Positions 43,137 to 52,524 of a stretch of 64,000 bases of DNA are shown one piece after another. Below the pieces are notes generated by a model. It did not search any database, was not told the origin of the DNA, and saw nothing but the letters and a program-made list of their open reading frames with translations. Both the position numbers and the translations under genes were made by a program. The stretch is from CAVOKN01 sp963696505 (GTDB taxonomy: Bacteria; Pseudomonadota; Gammaproteobacteria; Burkholderiales; Rhodocyclaceae). The stretch covers positions 104,306 through 168,305 of the forward strand of contig CAVOKN010000001.1 of assembly GCA_963696505.1 (NCBI GenBank), written 5' to 3'. Within the stretch, counting starts at the first letter, position 1. Each line of letters opens with the position of its first letter.

Positions 43137-45936
43137 ATGCAGGAAAAATATCACCCGGCCGCGATCGAGCCGGCGGCCCAGGCTTACTGGGACCAACACG
43201 CCTCCTTCTCGGCGGTCGAAGATCCGTCGCGCCCCAAGTATTACTGCCTGTCGATGTTCCCCTACCCCTCGGGCAAGCTGCACATGGGGCATGTACGCAA
43301 CTACACCATCGGCGACGTGCTCACGCGCTACCACCGCATGCGCGGCTACAACGTGCTCCAGCCCATGGGCTGGGACGCCTTCGGCCTGCCGGCGGAGAAC
43401 GCCGCAATGCAGAACGCGGTGCCGCCGGCGCGCTGGACCTACGACAACATCGCCTACATGAAGAAGCAGCTCCGGTCGCTGGGCTTTGCCATCGACTGGC
43501 AGCGTGAACTGGCCACCTGCAAGCCCGAGTATTACAAGTGGAACCAGTGGCTGTTCCTGCGCATGCTGGAGAAGGGGCTGGCCTACAAGAAGACCGGCGT
43601 GGTGAACTGGGACCCGGTGGACCAGACCGTCCTCGCCAACGAGCAGGTGATCGACGGCCGCGGCTGGCGCACCGGCGCGCTGGTGGAAAAACGCGAAATC
43701 CCGATGTACTACCTGGCGATCACCCGCTACGCCGAGGAACTGCTCGCCGACCTCGACCAACTTCCCGGCTGGCCGGAACGGGTCAGGACGATGCAGGCCA
43801 ACTGGATCGGCAAGAGCTTCGGCGTCAGGTTCGCCTTCCCATACCAACTTCCCGCCGCCAAAGGCGGCGGCACGAAGTTCCCCTCTCCCCTTGAGGGAGA
43901 GGGGCCAGGGGTGAGCGGGGGTTCAGCAGGCGCCTCGGAGGGCAAGGGCCCGGCGGCGAGCCGTGCTGGCACCGAACCCTCACCCTCAATCCCTCTCCCA
44001 GAGGGAAAGGGAAGCGGCGAGCGCGCCTGCGGCGCGGAAACCGGGTCGGGTCTCTTGTGGGTGTTCACCACCCGCGCCGACACCATCATGGGCGTGACCT
44101 TCTGCGCCGTGGCCGCCGAGCATCCGCTGGCGACCCACGCCGCGGCGCGCAACCCCGAACTGGCGGCCTTTGTCGACGAATGCAAGCGCGGCTCGGTGAT
44201 GGAAGCCGACATCGCCACGATGGAGAAGAAGGGCATGCCCACCGGCATCTTCGTCTCCCATCCCCTGACCGGCGAGCAGATCGAAGTGTGGGTCGGCAAC
44301 TACGTGCTGATGGGCTACGGCGAGGGCGCGGTGATGGCGGTGCCGGCCCATGACGAACGGGACTTCGCCTTCGCCAAGAAGTACGGCCTGCCCATCAAGC
44401 AGGTGATCGAGGTACCGGGCAAGGACTATTCCCTCGACGCCTGGCAGGACTGGTACGCGGACAAGGCCAGCGGCCGCTGCGTCAATTCCGGCAAGTACGA
44501 TCGCCTGGGCTATGAAGATGCCATCCACGCCATCGCCGCCGACCTGCGGGCCAAGGGCCTGGGCGACGAGCAGGTGCAGTGGCGGCTGCGCGACTGGGGC
44601 ATCTCGCGCCAGCGCTACTGGGGCTGCCCGATCCCCATCATCCACTGCGAGCATTGCGGCGACGTGCCGGTGCCGGACCAGCAGTTGCCGGTGGCGCTGC
44701 CCGAGGATTGCGTGCCCGACGGTTCGGGCAACCCGCTCAACAAGCGTGCCGATTTCGTGAACTGCACCTGTCCCGCCTGCGGCAAGCCGGCGCGGCGCGA
44801 AACCGACACCATGGACACCTTCGTCGATTCGTCCTGGTACTACGCGCGCTACTGCTGCCCCGACAATTCCAACGCCATGGTGGACGCGCGCCTCGCCTAC
44901 TGGATGCCGGTGGACCAGTACATCGGCGGCATCGAGCACGCCATCCTGCACCTGCTCTACTCGCGCTTCTGGAGCAAGGTGATGCGCGACCTCGGTCTGA
45001 GCTTCTACGACGAGCCCTTCTCGCGCCTGCTGACCCAGGGCATGGTGCTCAACCACATCTTCTCGCGCCGCACCGACAAGGGTGGCATCCGCTACTTCGC
45101 GCCGGAGGAGGTGGAGCTGAAATTCGATGCCGCCGGTCGCGTGGTCGGCGCGCGATCGCCGGGCCGATAGTCAGCCGGTGGACTACGGCGGCGTGGGCAC
45201 CATGTCCAAGTCCAAGCGCAACGGCGTCGATCCCCAGGCGCTGATCGAGCAGTTCGGCGCCGACACTGCGCGCTTCTTCATGATGTTCGCCTCGCCGCCG
45301 GAGCAGACCCTGGAGTGGTCGGAGTCCGGCGTCGATGGCAGCCACCGTTTCCTCAAGCGGCTGTGGAGCTACGGCGTGCAGTTCGCCGCCGAGGTGAAGC
45401 CGCAACTCGCTTCGAAGCCGATGCCGCTGGCCAACCTGCCACCGGCGCTGGCGGCGGTGCGGCGCGAAATCCATGGCGTTCTCAAGCAGGCCAACTACGA
45501 CATGCAGCGCCACCAGTTCAACACCGTCGCCTCGGCGGCGATGAAGATGCTGAACGCGCTGGAGCGCGCGCCGCGGGACGCCGCCGCGGCTCATGCCGCA
45601 GTCGCGCAGGAGGGCTTCTCGATTCTGCTGCGGCTGCTGGCGCCGGTGACGCCCCATGCCTGCCACACGCTGTGGCGCGAGCTGGGCTATGGCGACGACA
45701 TCCTCGCCGCCGCCTGGCCCGAACCTCTCGACGAAGCCCTGGCGCAGGACGAGATCGAACTGGTGCTTCAAATCGGCGGGAAGATGCGGGGCAAGATCCT
45801 GGTGCCGACCGAGGCCGACCAGGCCACCATCGAGCGTCTGGCCGTGGAGTGCGAGATTGCGGCGAAGTATCTGGAAGGCAAGACCGTGCGCAAGGTGGTG
45901 GTGGTGCCGGGGCGGCTGGTGAATATCGTTGCCTGA
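43137..45936 (+). CDS. leuS: Leucyl-tRNA synthetase, frameshifted and carrying a repeat-encoded insertion
   Basis: Charges tRNA-Leu. The class I signature HMGH (residues 49-52) lies in the first frame; the KMSKS-type motif TMSKSK, at 45199-45216, lies in the second. The first frame ends in TAG at 45168-45170; the family sequence continues one base over (ADSQPVDYGGVGTMSKSK) to 45936. One extra base within about 45141-45170 explains it; total length 2800 = 3 x 933 + 1. In addition, residues about 238-305, just before VFTTRADTIMGVTF in the editing domain, are extra Gly/Pro/Ser-rich sequence encoded by palindromic repeats. LeuS is essential, so the frameshift is probably a sequence error or is compensated. 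First gene of leuS-lptE-holA-proA. Confidence 0.93.
43880..43904. repeat. Palindromic repeat inside leuS, copy 1
   Basis: CCCCTCTCCC (43880-43889) and GGGAGAGGGG (43895-43904) form a perfect 10-bp stem with a 5-nt loop, followed by CCAGGGGTGAG. The core is the same as the repeat in uvrD. It lies within the extra segment of LeuS before the editing-domain motif. Confidence 0.85.
43976..44011. repeat. Palindromic repeat inside leuS, copy 2
   Basis: A second, less perfect copy: ACCCTCACCCTCAAT followed by CCCTCT (43991-43996), CCC, AGAGGG (44000-44005) and AAAGGG. It follows copy 1 by about 85 bases of unique DNA; together they mark the limits of the inserted segment. Confidence 0.7.
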
Positions 45937-45967
45937 GGATTCAGGATTGAGGATCGTGACAGGCGCT

Positions 45968-46453
45968 ATGCGGAAGCTGACTTTGGTGGTGTTGCTGACC
46001 GTACTGGCCGGCTGCGGGTTCCATCTGCGGGGAGCGCGGCCGCTGCCCTACGAGACCATTTACGTCGCCGCGCCGGATCACTCGGAACTTGGCGCCGCCC
46101 TCAAGCGCAGCATCCGCGCCAGCGGCAGTACCCGCGTCGTTAACACGCCCCAGGAGGCCCAGGCGCAGTTGAGCATAGTGTCCGAGTCGCGGGAAAAGAG
46201 CATCCTCAGCCTGAACGCCGCCGGCCGCGTGCGGGAGTTCCAGCTGCGCTACCGCTTCGCCTTCAAGGTGCATGACGGCAAGGGGCGCGACTTCCTGCCG
46301 CAGAACGAGATCCTGCTGACCCGCGACTACACCTTCAACGACTCCGTCGTTCTCGCCAAGGAGCAGGAGGAGGCGCTGCTCTACCGCGACATGCAGAACG
46401 ACCTGGTGCAGCAGATCATGCGGCGCATGGAGGCTTCCCGGGTCGAGGGTTGA
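45968..46453 (+). CDS. lptE: LPS-assembly lipoprotein LptE
   Basis: A 161-aa outer-membrane lipoprotein that plugs the LptD barrel and helps place lipopolysaccharide. The lipobox is LAGC in VVLLTVLAGCGFHLRGARPL, and the family start GFHLRG follows it directly. Later, REFQLRYRFAFKVHD and NDLVQQIMRRM match LptE. Start at 45968 gives the signal peptide; it begins 31 bases after leuS ends. Position between leuS and holA is conserved in proteobacteria. Confidence 0.93.
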   Translation: MRKLTLVVLLTVLAGCGFHLRGARPLPYETIYVAAPDHSELGAALKRSIRASGSTRVVNTPQEAQAQLSIVSESREKSILSLNAAGRVREFQLRYRFAFKVHDGKGRDFLPQNEILLTRDYTFNDSVVLAKEQEEALLYRDMQNDLVQQIMRRMEASRVEG

Positions 46454-46475
46454 CCCGCGATCCGGGCTTCACGCC

Positions 46476-47432
46476 GTGAACCTGCGTCCCGACCAGCTCC
46501 CGGCCCACCTCGCCAAGCCCCTCGCCGCGCTGTATGTCGTCCATGGCGACGACCCGCTGCTGGTGGCCGAGGCCGGCGACGCAATCCGCGCGGCAGCCCG
46601 TGCCCAGGCTTACACCGAGCGCGAAGTGCTGGTGGCCCCCGCCCATTTCAATTGGGACCATCTGTTCCTGGCCGCCGGCAACCTGTCGCTTTTCGGCGGC
46701 AACAAGCTCATCGACCTGCGCCTACCCACTGGCAAGCCTGGCCGCCCCGGTACCGAAGCCCTGGGCCGCTACTGCGGCCGCCTGCCGCAGGGCGTGGTGA
46801 CGCTGATCATTCTGCCGCAACTGGACTGGCAGACGCGCAAGAGCGCCTGGTTCACCACCCTGCAGCAGGCGGGGGTCATGGTCGAGGCCAATGCGCCGGA
46901 GCTTCCCCGCCTGCCCGAATGGATCGCCGCGCGGCTGGCGAAGCAGGGACAGAGCGCCCCCCAGGCGGCGCTGGAGTTCATCGCCATCCACGTCGAGGGC
47001 AATCTGCTCGCCGCCCACCAGGAGATCCAGAAGCTCGGCCTGCTCCACCCGGCAGGGGCGCTGACGCGCGAGCAGGTGGAGGATGCGGTGCTCAATGTCG
47101 CACGCTATGATGTGGAGAAGCTGCGTGCGGCACTCGCGGCGGGCGATGCGGCGCGCTGCGCGCGCCTGCTGGACGGCCTGAAGGCCGAGGGCGTGGCGCC
47201 GCCGCTGGTGCTGTGGTCGATGGCGAGCGAGATCCGCTCGCTGGGCGGCGTGAGGAGCGGCTGGGGCGGGCGCCCGGCGTCAGCGGCAACGCTGCCAGCA
47301 GGACGATTGCGCGCCGCCCTGCTCCATGCCGCTCGCATCGATCGCATGGTCAAGGGACTGACGGCGGGGGACGTGTGGGACGAATTCCTCCAGCTCGCGC
47401 TGCGCATCACGGGAAGAAGGTTGGCGAAATGA
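46476..47432 (+). CDS. holA: DNA polymerase III subunit delta
   Basis: A 318-aa clamp-loader subunit. It begins at GTG 46476 and shows the HolA pattern: ALYVVHGDDPLLVAEAGDAI, LFGGNKLIDLRLPTGKPG, EGNLLAAHQEIQKLGLL and the C-terminal helices with RIDRMVKGL. It opens the beta clamp within the clamp-loader complex. The end overlaps proA by four bases (ATGA at 47429-47432), so the two are translationally coupled. Confidence 0.93.
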   Translation: MNLRPDQLPAHLAKPLAALYVVHGDDPLLVAEAGDAIRAAARAQAYTEREVLVAPAHFNWDHLFLAAGNLSLFGGNKLIDLRLPTGKPGRPGTEALGRYCGRLPQGVVTLIILPQLDWQTRKSAWFTTLQQAGVMVEANAPELPRLPEWIAARLAKQGQSAPQAALEFIAIHVEGNLLAAHQEIQKLGLLHPAGALTREQVEDAVLNVARYDVEKLRAALAAGDAARCARLLDGLKAEGVAPPLVLWSMASEIRSLGGVRSGWGGRPASAATLPAGRLRAALLHAARIDRMVKGLTAGDVWDEFLQLALRITGRRLAK

Positions 47433-48721
47433 AAGCGGAACAGATCGACATCAGGGAATACATGCAGAACCTCGGCCGCCGCGCGCGCGAGGCGTCGCGC
47501 CTAGTGGCGCGGGCAGCGACGACGCAGAAGAACGCGGCGCTGCTGGCAATCGCCGGCGCCATCCGGCGCGATGCCGAAAACATCAAGGCAGCCAACCGCG
47601 AGGACGTGGACGCCGCCCGTTCCGCCGGCATGGAGGCGGCGATGCTCGACCGCCTTGCGCTCACCGACAAGGCGGTGGCAACGATGGCGGAAGGGCTGGA
47701 ACAGATCGCGGCGCTGCCCGACCCGATCGGCGAGATCGACGACATGAAGTACCGGCCCAGCGGCATACAGGTCGGCCGGATGCGCGTTCCCTTGGGCGTG
47801 ATTGGCATCATCTACGAGGCGCGCCCCAACGTGACCGTCGATGCCGCCGGACTGTGCCTCAAGGCCGGCAATGCGGCGATCCTGCGCGGCGGCTCCGAGG
47901 CGATACGCTGCAATCGCCTGCTCGCCGGCCTGGTGCACGAGGGCCTGCGTTCCGCCGGCCTGCCGGAGGCAGCGGTGCAGGTGGTGGAGACCACCGACCG
48001 CGCCGCGGTCGGCGAGCTGATCACCCTTCAGCGCTACGTGGACGTCATCGTGCCGCGCGGCGGCAAGGGCCTGATCGAGCGCATCTCGAAGGATGCGCGC
48101 ATTCCGGTGATCAAGCACCTGGACGGCAACTGCCACGTCTATGTGGACGACGATGCCGACCCGGCCAAGGCGCTGCGCATCGTGGAGAACGCCAAGACAC
48201 AGCGCTACGGAACCTGCAACACGGCCGAGTCGCTGCTGGTGGCGCGGGCCGCCGCGCCCACCATGCTGCCGCAGATCGGCAGCATGCTGGTGGCGAAGGG
48301 TGTGGAGCTGCGCGGCTGCCCCGACTCGCTTGCCCTGCTGCGTGGCGCCGGCATCGCCGAATCCAGGCTCAAGCCCGCCACCGAGCAGGACTGGTACGAA
48401 GAGTATCTGGCGCCCGTCATTGCCGTGCGGGTGGTGGCCGGGCTGGACGAGGCGATAGCGCACATCAACACCTATTCCTCGGCCCATACCGACGCCATCG
48501 TCACCGAAAACTACAGCCGTGCGCTGCGCTTCCTGCGGGAGGTGGATTCGGCCTCGGTGATGGTCAATGCATCGACCCGCTTCGCTGACGGCTTCGAGTA
48601 CGGGCTGGGCGCCGAGATCGGCATTTCCACCGACAAACTCCACGCCCGCGGCCCGGTCGGGCTGGAGGGGCTCACCAGCCGGAAGTGGATAGTGCTGGGC
48701 AATGGCGAAGTGCGTGGCTGA
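47429..48721 (+). CDS. proA: Gamma-glutamyl phosphate reductase
   Basis: A 430-aa NADPH-dependent enzyme for the second step of proline synthesis, giving glutamate-5-semialdehyde. Key pieces: VPLGVIGIIYEARPNVTVDA, AILRGGSEAIRCN, IVPRGGKGLIERISKDARIP, and KTQRYGTCNTAESLLVA, where the Cys is the catalytic nucleophile. The closing ADGFEYGLGAEIGISTDKLH is typical. The start overlaps holA (ATGA). No proB is in the window. Confidence 0.96.
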   Translation: MKAEQIDIREYMQNLGRRAREASRLVARAATTQKNAALLAIAGAIRRDAENIKAANREDVDAARSAGMEAAMLDRLALTDKAVATMAEGLEQIAALPDPIGEIDDMKYRPSGIQVGRMRVPLGVIGIIYEARPNVTVDAAGLCLKAGNAAILRGGSEAIRCNRLLAGLVHEGLRSAGLPEAAVQVVETTDRAAVGELITLQRYVDVIVPRGGKGLIERISKDARIPVIKHLDGNCHVYVDDDADPAKALRIVENAKTQRYGTCNTAESLLVARAAAPTMLPQIGSMLVAKGVELRGCPDSLALLRGAGIAESRLKPATEQDWYEEYLAPVIAVRVVAGLDEAIAHINTYSSAHTDAIVTENYSRALRFLREVDSASVMVNASTRFADGFEYGLGAEIGISTDKLHARGPVGLEGLTSRKWIVLGNGEVRG

Positions 48722-48743
48722 GGACAACACGAGGAGATCGAAT

Positions 48744-49319
48744 ATGAAAGGACTGCGTTCGCTGCTGCTGGCCGGCTTGCTGCTCTCGCTGCCGGCGCTT
48801 GCCACCGAGGTGGCCGGCGTGAAACTGGAAGACCGCATCAAGCTCGGCGCCGCCGAACTCGCCCTCAATGGCGCCGGCGTGCGCACCAAGGCGTTCTTCA
48901 AGGTCTATGCCGTCGGCCTGTACCTGGCGGAGAAGAAGACGGCAGCCGACGCCGTGCTCGCCCTCAAGGGCGCAAAGCGCATCCACATCGTCACGCTGCG
49001 CGACCTCTCGGCCCAGCAGTTCGTCGATGCCCTCGTCGAGCAGATCAACAAGAACCACAGCGACGCCGAACTCGCGGCGCTGAAGCCGGCACTGGACGAG
49101 TTCAAGGCCACGCTGCTGGCGCTGAATACCGCGCCCAGCGGCACGAGCATCGACATCGACTTCGCCCCCGATGCCGGTACTCGCCTCGCCGCCAATGGCC
49201 AGGCCAAGGGCAAGGCGATTCCGGGCGACGAGTTCTACCGCGCGCTGCTGCGTATCTGGCTGGGCGAAAAGCCTGCGCAGGCCGACCTCAAGGAAGCGCT
49301 GCTCGGCAAGGGCGGCTGA
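48744..49319 (+). CDS. Chalcone-isomerase-fold exported protein
   Basis: A 191-aa protein with a signal peptide (SLLLAGLLLSLPALATE) and a chalcone isomerase-like domain: LNGAGVRTKAFFKVYAVGLY, LSAQQFVDALVEQINKNHSD and GDEFYRALLRIWLGEKPAQ. Bacterial members of this group are exported and not involved in flavonoids; a fatty-acid or hydrophobic ligand role has been suggested for the fold. The gene follows proA by 22 bases with a GAGGAGA ribosome site. Confidence 0.9.
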   Translation: MKGLRSLLLAGLLLSLPALATEVAGVKLEDRIKLGAAELALNGAGVRTKAFFKVYAVGLYLAEKKTAADAVLALKGAKRIHIVTLRDLSAQQFVDALVEQINKNHSDAELAALKPALDEFKATLLALNTAPSGTSIDIDFAPDAGTRLAANGQAKGKAIPGDEFYRALLRIWLGEKPAQADLKEALLGKGG

Positions 49320-49491
49320 CGGACTATTTGCCTGCCCGTGACCTGCTTCACGCGCGCCTGGAGAGATCACCCGGACAATCCATTGGTAATCGACAGTCGG
49401 GGCAACGGGACACGCTCACTGGCCTTCCCAAACACTAGAAGAGGCCCGGTGCAGGTCTAACAACAAGTTCCCAATATTGGCAGCAACATCT

Positions 49492-49518
49492 GAACGGCGC
49501 GCAGGCGCCGTTCTTTTT
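49492..49518 (+). terminator. Strong rho-independent terminator
   Basis: GAACGGCGC (49492-49500), loop GCAG, GCGCCGTTC (49505-49513), then TTTTT (49514-49518): a perfect 9-bp stem with a U-tract on the plus strand. It lies 172 bases after the chalcone-isomerase-fold gene. It could end that operon, or end a short RNA transcribed from within 49320-49490; no clear promoter was seen there. Confidence 0.85.
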
Positions 49519-49544
49519 GTGAACGTCCCGCCGTGGTCGGCAGC

Positions 49545-50024
49545 TTACAGGCCGGCCAAGTCCTGGAGCGCATCGACGACCAACGCGGTGCCGATCGCGA
49601 TCAGCAGGATGTCCCCCGCCACGCGCACGTAGCGGTGTCCCGGCGGCGGCGTGCCAAGCGAAACCACCAGGGAAGGAGGGAGATCGTAATAGACGACCTC
49701 CCGCGGCAGCGGTTGGCCCATCCGCCACTTCTTCGCCTGCCCAGGGGGCAGGCAGCCGTTGTTCTTCTTGGCAAGCCCCGGCGGACAGTGGCCGGAACGG
49801 AACTCACCCGCGTAGTAATCGCGAATGATGACGCGGTGATGGTCGTCGAAGTACACCTGGCCCGACCCGCCCCCGCCCTTCTGGCCATGCTTTTCCTTGT
49901 GGCCGTGCTTGCCGCCTTCCCCTGCCCACGAAGGCTTGTCGGCAAACGCCGGCGCCCCTGCCAGCAGCGCCGCGCAGGCCATCCCTGCCAGCAACCTCGT
50001 TGCCAAGCCCGTACGCTCTTTCAT
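49545..50024 (-). CDS. RcnB/CigR-like exported protein
   Basis: A 159-aa protein with a signal peptide (LLAGMACAALLAGAPAFAD), then a His/Lys/Gly-rich linker (GGKHGHKEKHGQKGGGG), and a C-terminal module with IIRDYYAGEFRSGHCPPGLA, LPREVVYYDLPPSLVVSLG and a last hydrophobic helix ILLIAIGTALVVDALQDL. The module resembles RcnB/CigR-type proteins linked to metal homeostasis or regulation of virulence. Start 50024 is chosen for the signal peptide. Function uncertain. Confidence 0.7.
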   Translation of the reverse strand: MKERTGLATRLLAGMACAALLAGAPAFADKPSWAGEGGKHGHKEKHGQKGGGGSGQVYFDDHHRVIIRDYYAGEFRSGHCPPGLAKKNNGCLPPGQAKKWRMGQPLPREVVYYDLPPSLVVSLGTPPPGHRYVRVAGDILLIAIGTALVVDALQDLAGL

Positions 50025-50152
50025 CGCCTGCCCTCCCCTGCCATCGATGTCGCAGTTTAGCCGTCTCCGCGGTGCTGCGCAGGCCATCTCCGCGGCGTTA
50101 ATCGCGCATCGCAGGCATTGCGCAGCGACGGCGCCTTCGCGACAATGAGTCA

Positions 50153-50671
50153 ATGAACGACTCCACGGGCCAAGGGCGTGCCTTTCGCGCCGCTTACGAC
50201 GCTATCATCGCCGCGCCCTTCGGGGCGATCGGCCTGCGCTGTAACGACGATGCGATCCAGGAGATCGAGTACCTGCCGACCTGTGCAGAGCTCGTGCCGA
50301 GGACCGCGCTGGCCCGCGAGGCGGCGGCACAACTGCGGGCCTACCTCGCCGACGCCGGTTTTTCCTTCGAGCTTCCGCTCGCGGCTTGCGGAACGAGCTT
50401 CCAGCGTCGGGTGTGGCAGGAGATCGCCACGATTCCCATCGGTCAGTCGCGAAGCTACGGTGAGCTTGCCCGCCAGCTCGGTTCCGCAGCGCGCGCCGTG
50501 GGCCAGGCCTGCGGCGCCAACCTCTTCCCCGTCGTCATACCGTGCCACCGCGTCGTCGCCGCAAGCCGCGGCTTCAACGGCGGCCTGGGCGGCTTCGCCC
50601 ATGCCCGCGACGGTTTCCTGCTGGACGTGAAGCGCTGGCTGCTGCGCCACGAGGGGGCGCTGCTCGGCTGA
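50153..50671 (+). CDS. ogt: Methylated-DNA-protein-cysteine methyltransferase
   Basis: A 172-aa DNA-repair protein that removes alkyl groups from O6-guanine onto its own Cys. The active site VVIPCHRVVAASRGFNGGLG and the DNA-binding segment SFQRRVWQEIATIPIGQSRS are clear. The stop overlaps the xerD start by one base (TGATG), so the genes are coupled. The N-terminal domain is short, as in Ogt rather than Ada. Confidence 0.94.
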   Translation: MNDSTGQGRAFRAAYDAIIAAPFGAIGLRCNDDAIQEIEYLPTCAELVPRTALAREAAAQLRAYLADAGFSFELPLAACGTSFQRRVWQEIATIPIGQSRSYGELARQLGSAARAVGQACGANLFPVVIPCHRVVAASRGFNGGLGGFAHARDGFLLDVKRWLLRHEGALLG

Positions 50672-51579
50672 TGCCTCCCGCACTTCCCGCCGGCGAGACG
50701 GCCCTGCTGGACGCCTTCTGCGACACGCTGTGGCTGGAGCACGGCCTGTCGCGCAACACCCTTGCCAGCTATCGCAGCGATCTCTCCCTCTATGCAACGT
50801 GGCTTGTATCCGGAAGGCGCGACCTTGCCGGAGCCGCGCGGGCGGACATCGCCGCCTATCTCGCCGAATTCAGCGCACGCGCCAAGCCGGCCAGCCAGCG
50901 GCGCTTGATCTCGGCGCTGCGCCGCTTCTACCGGCATCTGCTGGCGAACGGCCGAATTGCCGCCGACCCCACGCTCCACATCGACCCGCCGACGCCGACG
51001 ACCAGGTTCCCCAAGACGCTCACCGAGACCCAGGTGGAAACGCTTCTGGCCGCGCCCGACACCGCCACGCCCCTGGGCCTGCGCGATCGCGCGATGCTTG
51101 AGCTGCTCTATGCCACCGGGCTGCGGGTGTCGGAACTGGTGGCGCTGAAGGGTTTCGAACTGAGTCTGAACGACGGCGTGGTACGGGTGTTCGGCAAGGG
51201 ATCGAAGGAGCGACTGGTGCCCCTGGGCGAGGAGGCGCAAAGCTGGGTCGAACGCTACCTCCGCGAAGCCCGGCCCGCGCTTCTCAAGGGAGCCGTCTGC
51301 GACGAAGTGTTCGTCACGGCCCGGGACCGCGGCATGACGCGGCAGATGTTCTGGACGCTGGTCAAGCGCCATGCCCTCAAGGCCGGGATCGATCCGGCCC
51401 GCATCTCGCCGCACACGCTGCGCCACGCCTTCGCCACCCACCTGATCAACCACGGCGCCGACCTGAGGGTCGTGCAGTTGCTTCTCGGCCACGCCGACAT
51501 CTCGACGACCCAGGTCTATACCCACGTGGCGCGGGAACGGCTCAAGCAGTTGCACGCCAGGCATCATCCGCGCGGCTGA
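50671..51579 (+). CDS. xerD: Tyrosine recombinase XerD
   Basis: A 302-aa site-specific recombinase that resolves chromosome dimers at dif together with XerC. Catalytic pieces: LLYATGLRVSELVAL (Arg), GKGSKERLVPLG (Lys), SPHTLRHAFATHLINHG (His-x-x-Arg), LLGHADISTTQVYTHV (His and Tyr nucleophile). The N-terminal SAM-like core-binding domain is present (GLSRNTLASYRSDLSLYATW). The match and length fit XerD better than XerC or a phage integrase. Confidence 0.93.
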   Translation: MPPALPAGETALLDAFCDTLWLEHGLSRNTLASYRSDLSLYATWLVSGRRDLAGAARADIAAYLAEFSARAKPASQRRLISALRRFYRHLLANGRIAADPTLHIDPPTPTTRFPKTLTETQVETLLAAPDTATPLGLRDRAMLELLYATGLRVSELVALKGFELSLNDGVVRVFGKGSKERLVPLGEEAQSWVERYLREARPALLKGAVCDEVFVTARDRGMTRQMFWTLVKRHALKAGIDPARISPHTLRHAFATHLINHGADLRVVQLLLGHADISTTQVYTHVARERLKQLHARHHPRG

Positions 51580-51632
51580 GCAGCCGACGCTCTGCTACGC
51601 TTGCGCGATCGAGGCACATCGAACGCCGCAGC

Positions 51633-52118
51633 ATGAGACCCGACCACGCACCCGAAACCCCGGCCACCAAGTTCCTGCGCCAGCATCACGTCGCCCACTC
51701 CAGTCACTTCTACGAATACGAGGAGCACGGCGGCACCCGCGTCTCGGCGCGCGAGCTGAACGTCAACGAACATGCCGTCGTCAAGACGCTGGTGATGGAG
51801 GACGAGACGCGTCGGCCGCTGATCGTGCTGATGCACGGCGACCGCAAAGTGTCCGCCAAGGAGCTGGCGCGGCAGATCGGCGTGAAGAAGGTCGATGCCT
51901 GCAAGCCCGAAGTCGCCCAGCGCCACACCGGCTACCTGGTGGGCGGCACCTCGCCCTTCGGCACCCGCAAGTCGCTGCCGGTGTGCATGGAGAAGTCGAT
52001 CCTGGACCTGCCGCTGATCTACATCAACGGCGGCCGCCGCGGCTTCCTGGTCGGTGTGCATCCCCACGACATCCTGCGCCTGCTGGAGCCGAAGATCGTC
52101 GAGGTGGCGCTGGAGTGA
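51633..52118 (+). CDS. ybaK: Cys-tRNA(Pro) deacylase, YbaK/EbsC family
   Basis: A 161-aa protein of the YbaK editing-domain family that hydrolyses Cys wrongly attached to tRNA-Pro. Diagnostic segments are VNEHAVVKTLVMEDE with the conserved Lys, GVKKVDACKPEVAQRHTGYL and GGTSPFGTRKSLPVCMEKSI. It stands alone, convergent with folB, with six bases between stops. Confidence 0.92.
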   Translation: MRPDHAPETPATKFLRQHHVAHSSHFYEYEEHGGTRVSARELNVNEHAVVKTLVMEDETRRPLIVLMHGDRKVSAKELARQIGVKKVDACKPEVAQRHTGYLVGGTSPFGTRKSLPVCMEKSILDLPLIYINGGRRGFLVGVHPHDILRLLEPKIVEVALE

Positions 52119-52124
52119 CGCCGC

Positions 52125-52475
52125 TCACGCGCGGCCGCGCTCGATGAACACCCCCACGCGCTTGACCCCCTTCATCACCCCCACCTTGGCGATGGAGAGC
52201 TTCACCCAGGGGGCGCCGAACTCGTCGAACAGCAGCTTGACGATGTGTTCGCCCAGCGTCTCGAGCAGGTTGAAGCGCCGCTGCGCCAGTTCGCGACGGA
52301 TGCCGTCGATGACATCCGCATAGTCGATGGTGTCGCCGATGTCATCGTGCGCCGCTGCCTCGTCGGGAACGCCGAAGGTCAGGTTGATCTCCAGCATCTG
52401 GGTGCCGGCCTGTTCCCGGGGATAGATGCCGACCTGTGCCTCGACCCGCAGTTCGTCGATGAAGATGAAGTCCAT
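52125..52475 (-). CDS. folB: Dihydroneopterin aldolase
   Basis: A 116-aa enzyme for folate synthesis that splits dihydroneopterin into the hydroxymethylpterin and glycolaldehyde. It begins MDFIFIDELRVEAQVGIYPR, contains DTIDYADVIDGIRRELAQ and FNLLETLGEHIVKLL, and ends with a KGVKRVGVFIERGR strand, all typical of FolB. Divergent from plsY with a 49-bp gap. Confidence 0.94.
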   Translation of the reverse strand: MDFIFIDELRVEAQVGIYPREQAGTQMLEINLTFGVPDEAAAHDDIGDTIDYADVIDGIRRELAQRRFNLLETLGEHIVKLLFDEFGAPWVKLSIAKVGVMKGVKRVGVFIERGRA

Positions 52476-52524
52476 TGTGCAATGTAACTTAGAATCGCGG
52501 CGATTCTAGCCTCTGCGTATCCCT

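Noticed and set aside
45141..45175. Programmed frameshift in leuS
   Set aside because: No slippery heptamer or downstream pseudoknot was seen, and programmed shifts are not known for leuS; an error is simpler.
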